Assembly: GCA_002305205.1 (NCBI GenBank)
Contig: DBQJ01000007.1
Span: 3,906-24,115 of the forward strand
Direction of reading: 5' to 3'
Length of the DNA: 20,210 nucleotides
Origin: a candidate division WWE3 bacterium UBA1397
Lineage (GTDB): Bacteria > Patescibacteriota > WWE3 > UBA101185 > UBA10185
Shown here: positions 1 through 6,365 of the stretch, piece by piece
Layout: each line of letters opens with the position of its first letter
Numbering within the stretch: the first letter of the stretch is position 1
Made by a program: the position numbers and the translations under genes
Notes under the pieces: model-generated
Told to the model about the DNA's origin: nothing
Databases searched by the model: none
The model's input: the letters and a program-made list of their open reading frames with translations, nothing else

Positions 1-1059
1 AAAGTACTAAACAAAACATATATCTGGCAATATTTATACTGTATTACTTCTGCAGTCTTTGTTTTTATTCCCTGGCATATTTTGATGTATCAGAAATTCG
101 GCAGTTCTTTTCTTTCTAACTACCTCGGTTACCATGTTTGGGATAGAGCAACCACAGCTATAGAAGATAAGGGAAGACCATTCTTTTGGTATCTTGTTGT
201 ACTTAAAGTAAGTATGAGATTGTGGTTTATATCTTTAATCATGGCTTTTCCCTATGCTGTATATAAATTATATAGAAAGGAAAAACACTTGTTATTGCCC
301 TTAATATGGGCAGTATTTGCATTCATATTCTTTTCTTCAGCTAAATCTAAACTGGTATGGTACATTACACCGATATATCCGGCCTTGGCGGTAATAGTGG
401 GATGGTTTATTTCCAAGATTATTCATTATATTTCTGATTTCGGTTATAAAAAAATAAATAATTTTAACGGCCGCTTATTCAAATCTATAGTAATGCTAGT
501 AATAACGATAGTAGCGTTGTTTTATTTCTTTTTAAATAAAGGATTAGTTTATACATCAGATCTTACAGGTTCTCAGGCCTCTCTTCTGGAATATAAGGAT
601 GAATACTTTGGAACCGATTCTGTAGTGTATATAGATCGGTTAGAACTTCCCATATCATTGTTTTATACACAGGGCCCATTTATAGATTACGATTTTAATC
701 CTGAAAAAATTGGAAAGGTCCCTACAATAAAATATGAAGATGAACTTATCCTTCTTACTAAAAAAGGCAGGTATAGAGAGAACGTGGTGGGATATGAATA
801 CAAACCTAATATTATAAAAGAAGATGGGGACTGGATTTTATGGTCTTTTACCTCCAGGTTAAAGCGTGATAATGACGATCTAAAATACATAGATGATCAG
901 ATCAACAATCTTAGGAATAAGGAAACGAAGGGTATTGCTATTAACCAGGATAAGCTGGATGGGTTAATTTTACAAAAGACAAAGCTTGAGAAGAAAATAC
1001 TGGAACAGATGAAAAATTCTCTTAAGATAGTAACTTCGGGATCATATTTTTCCAACTGA
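1..1059 (+). CDS. GT39-family (ArnT/PMT-like) membrane glycosyltransferase, 5'-truncated by the window edge
   Basis: The reading frame is open from base 1, so only the C-terminal 352 residues are visible; the ATG at 82 is internal. Family resemblance is to ArnT/dolichyl-phosphate-mannose-protein mannosyltransferases, which move a sugar from a polyprenyl-phosphate carrier to an acceptor on the outer face of the membrane. Support comes from the PWHILMYQKFGSSFL...YHVWDRAT stretch and from KSKLVWYITPIYPALA, both typical of ArnT-like proteins. At least four hydrophobic segments are visible, followed by a soluble part. The last ~70 residues are charged and heptad-like (KYIDDQINNLRNK, KTKLEKKILEQMKN), probably a short coiled coil. 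The catalytic N-terminal loop lies outside the window. The gene ends with TGA and overlaps the convergent flippase gene by 18 bp. The family call is fairly secure; the donor and acceptor are unknown. Confidence 0.8.
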   Translation, partial: KVLNKTYIWQYLYCITSAVFVFIPWHILMYQKFGSSFLSNYLGYHVWDRATTAIEDKGRPFFWYLVVLKVSMRLWFISLIMAFPYAVYKLYRKEKHLLLPLIWAVFAFIFFSSAKSKLVWYITPIYPALAVIVGWFISKIIHYISDFGYKKINNFNGRLFKSIVMLVITIVALFYFFLNKGLVYTSDLTGSQASLLEYKDEYFGTDSVVYIDRLELPISLFYTQGPFIDYDFNPEKIGKVPTIKYEDELILLTKKGRYRENVVGYEYKPNIIKEDGDWILWSFTSRLKRDNDDLKYIDDQINNLRNKETKGIAINQDKLDGLILQKTKLEKKILEQMKNSLKIVTSGSYFSN

Positions 1060-2250
1060 ATCTACTTTTTTAATAAATAAAATTGTTAATAAAAATGCCG
1101 ATATGGAAGCAGCTAAATCAGATCCTGCCAAACCGGCAAGTGAGTATACGGGTACAAAGAATACACACAGTAATGAGAATATAACTAATTTACTTAAGGA
1201 GATAATAAAAAGATATCTTGTTTTCTGTTCAACGAAGAAGTAATTTTCCATAAAGGTATGTATTGAGGTAAATGCATTAGAGAATATGAGAATATTGATT
1301 ATTGATAAAGATTCGGAAAACTTATCCCCGAAGAATCTGTTAACTCCGAAGTGGATAAATGGTATGGAGATTGTTGCTATAAGAAAAACAAGTGAGGATA
1401 TAATGAATGTTTCATTGAAATCGTAAGATAGATTATTTTTCTTCCTATCTGTATTTTTAGGGAGGAGTACAGTAAAAATAGAAAATGAAAGAAGGGCAAA
1501 TAATCTGGATATTTTACTTGCAAGAGAAAAGACACCGACATTAGATAAACCTCCTGTAACTTTAGCTATAGTATTAGATAGAGTAGGCCAGCTTTCATAT
1601 ACAGTTTGGGATACACCTCCCGGAAATGATTTATTAAATAACACAGGAATAAGCTTAAAGTTTATTCTTATATTTCTATATTTGGGTGATAGGCTCATAA
1701 AAAGTAAAATACTGAACATAATAGATAAAGAGAATATTGATAAAACAGATACTAAAGTAGGTGTGAATGAGTTAAGTATAATAAGTAATGCACAAATACC
1801 TTTTGGCAGAGAAGATAGGATATTCAATAAAACCAATGATCTATAATCTTCTTCTTTTTGAAAGAGGGCAAAGAATGTGTAATTAATACCATAAGCAAAC
1901 AGACCGACGCATAGAATAAGAAATATAATCCAGTTAAATTCCTTAAGAAGTAATAATGCAATTGACAGTATAACAAGAGAAACTAATGTTAATATAATCT
2001 TTATTGAAAAAAAGGATGATATATTATCTTCCTCTTTTTCCTTGTTTATTTGGGAGACAAATACTGAATTAGTACCAAAGTCAATTATCTTTGAAATAGA
2101 AACAAGCAGAGTTGTTAAAAGAGCGTATTTACCAAAGGTAATGAGATCAAAGGATTTAGCTATAACAGCAAGGAATACAAAACCCATTAAAGCGTTGAAA
2201 GCGTTTCCAGCACCAACTGTTGCTATTTTTCTAAATGATTTTAATTTCAC
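1042..2250 (-). CDS. Wzx-like polysaccharide flippase (MOP superfamily)
   Basis: This 402-residue protein is hydrophobic throughout, with about a dozen predicted membrane segments and lysine-rich short loops. The N-terminus (KSFRKIATVGAGNAFNALMG) and the length match polysaccharide transport proteins of the MATE/MOP superfamily, which flip undecaprenyl-linked oligosaccharides across the cytoplasmic membrane. Its place among glycosyltransferases and a phosphoglycosyl transferase supports that role. The start is GTG at 2250; an ATG two bases upstream is out of frame and runs straight into TGA. No Shine-Dalgarno is visible. A TAATAT hexamer ends 6 bases before the GTG, so the message may be leaderless. 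The TGA stop lies inside the end of the opposing GT39 gene. A MurJ-type lipid II flippase is less likely given the neighbours. Confidence 0.8.
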   Translation of the reverse strand: MKLKSFRKIATVGAGNAFNALMGFVFLAVIAKSFDLITFGKYALLTTLLVSISKIIDFGTNSVFVSQINKEKEEDNISSFFSIKIILTLVSLVILSIALLLLKEFNWIIFLILCVGLFAYGINYTFFALFQKEEDYRSLVLLNILSSLPKGICALLIILNSFTPTLVSVLSIFSLSIMFSILLFMSLSPKYRNIRINFKLIPVLFNKSFPGGVSQTVYESWPTLSNTIAKVTGGLSNVGVFSLASKISRLFALLSFSIFTVLLPKNTDRKKNNLSYDFNETFIISSLVFLIATISIPFIHFGVNRFFGDKFSESLSIINILIFSNAFTSIHTFMENYFFVEQKTRYLFIISLSKLVIFSLLCVFFVPVYSLAGLAGSDLAASISAFLLTILFIKKVDSVGKI

Positions 2251-2256
2251 ATTGAT

Positions 2257-2262
2257 ATATTA
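2257..2262 (-). promoter_or_regulatory. Candidate -10 of the flippase gene
   Basis: On the minus strand TAATAT occupies 2262-2257, six bases before the GTG at 2250, the spacing expected if RNA begins at the start codon. No good -35 is seen. It overlaps the region used by the divergent GT4 promoter, so the two promoters would compete. Confidence 0.35.
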
Positions 2263-2279
2263 ACATAGTGAAATGTTAA
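2260..2279. repeat. Inverted repeat in the 39-bp divergent intergenic region
   Basis: TTAACAT (2260-2266), six bases, then ATGTTAA (2273-2279): perfect 7-bp arms. It fills the spacer of the candidate + promoter, touches its -10, and overlaps the minus-strand -10. It looks like a possible operator. With AT-only arms apart from one C/G pair, chance is a real alternative. Confidence 0.35.
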
Positions 2280-2289
2280 AATAAGAACA

Positions 2290-3441
2290 ATGAGAATAGG
2301 TATGGATGCTCGATTCTACGGAGAAGCAGGGCCGGGCAGATATGTAAAAAATATTATAGAGCACTTGGAAAATATTGATAATGAGAATGAATATATAATA
2401 TTTCTTAGAAAAAAGGTTTTTGATGAATTTGTACCTAAAAATAATAGAACTAAGAAAATATTAGCTGATTACAAATGGTACAGCTGGGGAGAACAACTTG
2501 GTTTTTTATTCCTGGTAATAAAACAAAAATTAGATCTATTTTATGTACCACATTTTAATATACCTACCCTATACCCCGGTAAACTAGTTTGTGCAATACC
2601 GGATATAATAATGCATAAATTTAGTACCGAAAGGGGCACTACTCTTTTCAAACCGTATTTTAAATTAAAAAAGATTGTATATAAATTTGTTGTAAAAACT
2701 GCTGTTAGAAAATCATGCAAAGTTATTGTACCCTCAAGAGATGTAGCTAATGATTTTATAAATACTTTTAAGAATATAAATAAGGATAAATACGTTATTT
2801 CCTATGAAGGTATAGACCCGATATTTAACGCAGAGAAAAATATCAATATACAAAATGAAGAAGAAATATTAGATAAATATAATATCAAGAAGCCCTTCTT
2901 GCTTTATATAAGCAGTATGTACGAACATAAGAATGTTTTAAGACTTATTGAAGCATTTAATATTTTAGTAAAAGAAAAAGAATTTACAGGCCAGCTTGTA
3001 TTAGTAGGTAAAGACGATAGATATTCAAGAGATATATCAGAGAAAACGATAATGATGGGATTAAAGGATAGGGTCATTTTTCCCGGACATATAAATTATA
3101 TATCCGATGAGGAGACAATAGTGATGAGAAGAAATGCTTTAATTTATGTATTCCCATCATTAAAAGAAGGATTTTCTCTCACACCTTTGGAGGCGCAACA
3201 TTACTCTCTTCCCTGTGCAATCTCAGAAATTCCTTGCCATAAGGAGATTTATGGAGAATCAGTATTATATTTTAATCCTTTAGATATAGAAGATATGGCA
3301 AATAAAATATATATGTTAATAAAAGATGATGATTTAAGAAAAGAATATATTGCTAGGGGTCAGAAAAATATAAAAAAATATTCATGGTTTAATACAGCCA
3401 AGGATACCTTAGATGTGTTCAAGGGGTGTGTTTCTAGTTAG
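2290..3441 (+). CDS. GT4-family glycosyltransferase
   Basis: This is a GT-B fold retaining glycosyltransferase of 383 residues, a normal length for family GT4, expected in the cytoplasm or at the inner membrane face. The N-terminus MRIGMDARFYGEAGPGRY carries the glycine-rich donor-side loop seen in mannosyl/rhamnosyl transferases. The C-terminal domain starts near residue 200 (KPFLLYISSMYEHKNV) and contains the EX7E motif, E293 and E301 in KEGFSLTPLEAQ. The ATG is preceded by no Shine-Dalgarno but by a -10-like TAAAAT. The gene overlaps the convergent GT4 gene by 8 bp. It shares several motifs with that neighbour, including a terminal YSW..TA..TL..F pattern, so the two may be paralogues. The sugar cannot be told from the sequence. 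Confidence 0.88.
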   Translation: MRIGMDARFYGEAGPGRYVKNIIEHLENIDNENEYIIFLRKKVFDEFVPKNNRTKKILADYKWYSWGEQLGFLFLVIKQKLDLFYVPHFNIPTLYPGKLVCAIPDIIMHKFSTERGTTLFKPYFKLKKIVYKFVVKTAVRKSCKVIVPSRDVANDFINTFKNINKDKYVISYEGIDPIFNAEKNINIQNEEEILDKYNIKKPFLLYISSMYEHKNVLRLIEAFNILVKEKEFTGQLVLVGKDDRYSRDISEKTIMMGLKDRVIFPGHINYISDEETIVMRRNALIYVFPSLKEGFSLTPLEAQHYSLPCAISEIPCHKEIYGESVLYFNPLDIEDMANKIYMLIKDDDLRKEYIARGQKNIKKYSWFNTAKDTLDVFKGCVSS

Positions 3442-4564
3442 AAGATTGGATAAGGTTAAAGATACCCAGGGTTTTTCTTGCAGTTTCGTCCCATGAATAT
3501 TCTCTTGCTTTGTCCTTAGCCATTTTTATCATATTAGTATGATCATCCGTGATTAGTTTTATTATCGTTTCTTTCATCTGATCTGGATTATTATCTGAAT
3601 ATAAAGCATAGTTGCCAATAATTTCTTTAAAGGAGGGGATATTAGAAAGAGCACAGGGAACTTCGCATGACATGGCTTCCAATACGGGTAAACCAAAACC
3701 TTCATCAATTGAAAAATTTACCATTCCTATAGATCCGGATATTAATGCGGGGAGATTCTCATCCGGTATTCTTCCTCCAAATATGACTTTATCTTCAATA
3801 TTATATATCTGAGGTGACTTAAGTATGTTTTCATAATCCCACCCTTTTTTTCCTGCAATGAATAGCACAAGGTCATTTCTGTTAAGGTCTTTTAAAGCCA
3901 GAGAGAAAGCTTTTATAGTATTTTCTAAATTCTTTCTTGGCTGAATAGTCCCGACAAAAATAATATATTGTTTATTTGATAAATTATATTTATTTTTTAC
4001 TTTATCTATTTCAGAATAATTTCTTTTATAAAATGATTCATCTACACCTTCACTAATAACAGTAATTTTGTCAGAAGACGCCCATCCCTTTGAAATTATT
4101 TTATCTTTTGTAGAATTCGAAGGAGTAATTATATGATCCGAATTAATACATGTATATTTTTCGGGTTTTCCTTTGGATAATAACTCAATAATATTCTTGG
4201 GTTTGTAGCTGCTGTATTCTAATCCATGTATCATCGATAAATATTTTATCTTTTTATTTCTAACAATCGGTATTGTATGTACAGGGGTAAAAAATACGTT
4301 TATGTTAGAAAAATAAAGTATTTTAGCTAAACTAAATTGAGTCCAAAATAATCTATTTCTAATTACCTTAAAAGTAAAAGTAGTATTTCTAAACAATTCC
4401 GATATTGATTCCCCCGGGTTATTATTTAAATATAACGTATATTTATTTTTATTATCTATTTTAGATAGTGACTTATACAAATTAAACGTATACTTTTCCG
4501 GACCGGCAGGAAAAGGATTTAGAAGATTTTGTCCATTTAAACCTATATTCATTGTAAAATCCAT
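3434..4564 (-). CDS. GT4-family glycosyltransferase
   Basis: The 376-residue protein has a GT-B fold N-terminal part (MNIGLNGQNLLNPFPAGPEK) and a C-terminal nucleotide-sugar domain (IIFVGTIQPRKNLENTIKAF), with the EX7E pair E288/E296 in DEGFGLPVLEAM. It resembles GT4 mannosyl/rhamnosyl transferases. Two in-frame ATGs exist, at 4564 and 4552. The second (MNIGLNGQ) is the better start: family members begin directly with this beta strand, and the first ATG lies inside a TATAATGG sequence that looks like a -10 box. The gene runs against the upstream GT4 gene (8-bp 3' overlap) and diverges from the next one across 21 bp, so it is probably its own transcript within the glycan locus. Substrate is unknown. 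Confidence 0.87.
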   Translation of the reverse strand: MDFTMNIGLNGQNLLNPFPAGPEKYTFNLYKSLSKIDNKNKYTLYLNNNPGESISELFRNTTFTFKVIRNRLFWTQFSLAKILYFSNINVFFTPVHTIPIVRNKKIKYLSMIHGLEYSSYKPKNIIELLSKGKPEKYTCINSDHIITPSNSTKDKIISKGWASSDKITVISEGVDESFYKRNYSEIDKVKNKYNLSNKQYIIFVGTIQPRKNLENTIKAFSLALKDLNRNDLVLFIAGKKGWDYENILKSPQIYNIEDKVIFGGRIPDENLPALISGSIGMVNFSIDEGFGLPVLEAMSCEVPCALSNIPSFKEIIGNYALYSDNNPDQMKETIIKLITDDHTNMIKMAKDKAREYSWDETARKTLGIFNLIQSSN

Positions 4565-4570
4565 TATAAT
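4563..4570. promoter_or_regulatory. Self-complementary -10 element shared by two divergent GT4 genes
   Basis: ATTATAAT is its own reverse complement and therefore presents a perfect TATAAT on both strands: 4565-4570 on plus, 4568-4563 on minus. It sits between the starts at 4586 (+) and 4552 (-). Expected starts of transcription would leave leaders of about 9 and 3 bases. No good -35 is present for either direction, so strength is uncertain. Confidence 0.4.
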
Positions 4571-4585
4571 AGAGAATAAGCATCT

Positions 4586-5716
4586 ATGAAAATAGCATTA
4601 GTATGTGATGATTTAATACAGTTTGGGGGAGCGGAAAAAATTGTAATGGAATTGTGTTCAATATTTCCCGATTCCCCTTTATATACTTCTGTAATATCCA
4701 AGAAATGGAGAGAAATATGCCGAAGTAAAAATATAAAAGTAATTACTTCATTTATACAGCAGTTACCTTTTTCTGTAATATTAAATAGATATTACTCACC
4801 TTTCTTTTTTCATTTATGCGCCTTTCATTCCTTTGATTTATCATCATATGATTTAGTTCTCTCCATATCAGCTAGATTTGCCCATACTGTAATAACAAAA
4901 CCAGGTACAAAACATATTTGCTATATGCACTCTCCCGGTAGAATGTTTTGGGAGCCTTCCTCATACTTTGAAAAGGAATATACAGGGATTTTAGGTATGT
5001 TTAAAAAACTATTTAAACCTATACTTTCTGTATCATTATTTTTTCATAGAATTATTGACTATATATCTGCTCAGAAAGTAGATAATTTTATTGCTAATTC
5101 AAAAAATACAAAAATGAAGATATTAAAATATTACGGAAGAGAATCAAATATAGTATATCCTTTTATGGATATAGATAATCTAAAAGATGAAGTTGGAGAA
5201 TCAGTAAATAACGGGAGTAGGGAAAGATATTTTTTGATAATTTCCAGATTATCTTCCTGGAAGAAGATTGATTATGCGATTAATGCGTGTGAAGAACTTG
5301 GGGTTTATTTGAAAATAGTTGGTGAGGGGTCTGACAGAAACAGACTAAATAGATTATGTAAAAAATACGTGAAATTAATGGGTTATGTTTCAAATCAGGA
5401 CAGGAATAATTTGATCAAAGGTTGCCAAGCACTAATTATCACCCAGGAAGAGGATTTTGGAATAGTACCATTGGAAGCTATGTACTTGGGAAAACCCGTA
5501 ATTGCCTATGGAAAGGGAGGTTCAACAGAAACAATTGAGGAGGGAGTTACCGGAGTTTTTTATTACTCCCAAAATTCCGATGCTCTAAAAGAAGTATTAA
5601 ATAATTTTAATCCTGATAATTTTGATAGTAATAAATGTAAACAAAGAGCTTTGCAATTTAGTAAAAGTAAATTTGAACAAAAAATACTTGAAATAATTAA
5701 TAATGTATACTATTAG
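4586..5716 (+). CDS. GT4-family glycosyltransferase
   Basis: This 376-residue GT-B glycosyltransferase begins MKIALVCDDLIQFGGAEK, with the GGAE loop common in GT4 enzymes that extend lipid-linked surface glycans. The segment TKHICYMHSPGRMFWEP is typical of a WbaZ-like/mannosyltransferase subgroup. The C-terminal domain (RYFLIISRLSSWKKID) carries EX7E as E289/E297 in EEDFGIVPLEAM. It leads a run of three same-strand genes: it stops 12 bases before the phosphoglycosyl transferase, which is followed after 1 base by the DUF4012 gene. That layout suggests co-transcription of sugar addition, initiation and a large membrane factor. A TATACT at 5706-5711 in its 3' end could give an internal promoter for the next gene, but the evidence is weak. 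Confidence 0.88.
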   Translation: MKIALVCDDLIQFGGAEKIVMELCSIFPDSPLYTSVISKKWREICRSKNIKVITSFIQQLPFSVILNRYYSPFFFHLCAFHSFDLSSYDLVLSISARFAHTVITKPGTKHICYMHSPGRMFWEPSSYFEKEYTGILGMFKKLFKPILSVSLFFHRIIDYISAQKVDNFIANSKNTKMKILKYYGRESNIVYPFMDIDNLKDEVGESVNNGSRERYFLIISRLSSWKKIDYAINACEELGVYLKIVGEGSDRNRLNRLCKKYVKLMGYVSNQDRNNLIKGCQALIITQEEDFGIVPLEAMYLGKPVIAYGKGGSTETIEEGVTGVFYYSQNSDALKEVLNNFNPDNFDSNKCKQRALQFSKSKFEQKILEIINNVYY

Positions 5717-5728
5717 TACTTTCAAATT

Positions 5729-6364
5729 ATGAAGCTTTATGATTGTGGAAAAAGAATATTAGATGTTATTGGTTCGGTTATGGCAATAATTATATTTTCA
5801 CCCATCATGCTTGCTGCATCTGTATGGATTAAGATTGTATCTCCCTCAGGGCCCATATTAGCAGACACACCTCCAAGAGTAGGAAAAGATAAAAAAATGT
5901 TTAGATTTTATAAATTTCGTTCAATGATTCCCAATGCCCACGAATGGTTAAAAAACCAACCTGAGTTGTGGGATCAATACGTAAAGAATAATTACAAACT
6001 TGATCCGGATCCAAGATTAATCAAAGGTGCAAAGTTTATTAGAAAAAGCAGTATTGATGAAATGCCCCAATTTATTAATGTTCTCAAAGGAGATATGAGT
6101 ATAGTAGGACCCCGTGCTTATTATTCATTTGAAGTCGAAGAGCAGCTTAAAAAATACCCTCATGTAGCAGGTCATATGGAAACAGCTCTCAGTGTAAAAC
6201 CGGGTATAACAGGGTTATGGCAGATCAGCGGGAGATCCAAATTAACTTTTGAAGAAAGGGTTGAGTTGGATGCAAAATATGCACAAAAGAAATCTTTATT
6301 GTATGATTTAATGATTATTGCTAAAACCCCGTATGTGGTTTTAACTGGAAAAGGAGCATATTAA
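5729..6364 (+). CDS. Polyprenyl-phosphate sugar phosphotransferase (bacterial sugar transferase, PglC/WcaJ-like core)
   Basis: The protein transfers a sugar-1-phosphate from a nucleotide sugar to undecaprenyl phosphate, the first committed step of glycan assembly at the cytoplasmic membrane face. It has 211 residues, the size of the minimal monotopic class. One N-terminal hydrophobic segment (about 11-35) contains the helix-breaking SP expected of a re-entrant helix. Diagnostic motifs follow: FYKFRSM (60-66), the Asp-Glu catalytic dyad D110/E111 in SSIDEMPQFINVLKGDMS, GPRAYY, and KPGITGLWQISGRS near 155-170. It lacks the N-terminal transmembrane bundle of full-length WcaJ/WbaP. The sugar is unknown. 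Its position between a GT4 gene and DUF4012 fits an initiator of one glycan. Confidence 0.93.
   Translation: MKLYDCGKRILDVIGSVMAIIIFSPIMLAASVWIKIVSPSGPILADTPPRVGKDKKMFRFYKFRSMIPNAHEWLKNQPELWDQYVKNNYKLDPDPRLIKGAKFIRKSSIDEMPQFINVLKGDMSIVGPRAYYSFEVEEQLKKYPHVAGHMETALSVKPGITGLWQISGRSKLTFEERVELDAKYAQKKSLLYDLMIIAKTPYVVLTGKGAY
6351..6356 (+). promoter_or_regulatory. Shine-Dalgarno of the DUF4012 gene
   Basis: AAGGAG lies within the last codons of the sugar transferase gene, 9 bases before the ATG at 6366. It shows that Shine-Dalgarno initiation is used at least for this operon-internal gene, in contrast to the probably leaderless first genes. Confidence 0.7.
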
Positions 6365-6365
6365 T

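Larger units (their letters stand above)
2252..2282 (+). promoter_or_regulatory. Candidate leaderless promoter of the first GT4 gene
   Basis: TTGATA at 2252-2257 (5/6 match to the -35 consensus) is followed after 19 bases by TAAAAT at 2277-2282 (5/6 match to -10). Seven bases separate the -10 from the ATG at 2290, so transcription would start at or next to the start codon. The spacer is slightly long and the region is AT-rich, so a chance match is possible. Confidence 0.45.

Noticed and set aside
1042..1059. TGA recoded as glycine (code 25, as in Gracilibacteria/Absconditabacteria)
   Set aside because: All long genes read through without internal TGA, and TGA sits at natural ends of two proteins. 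Standard code is the simpler reading.
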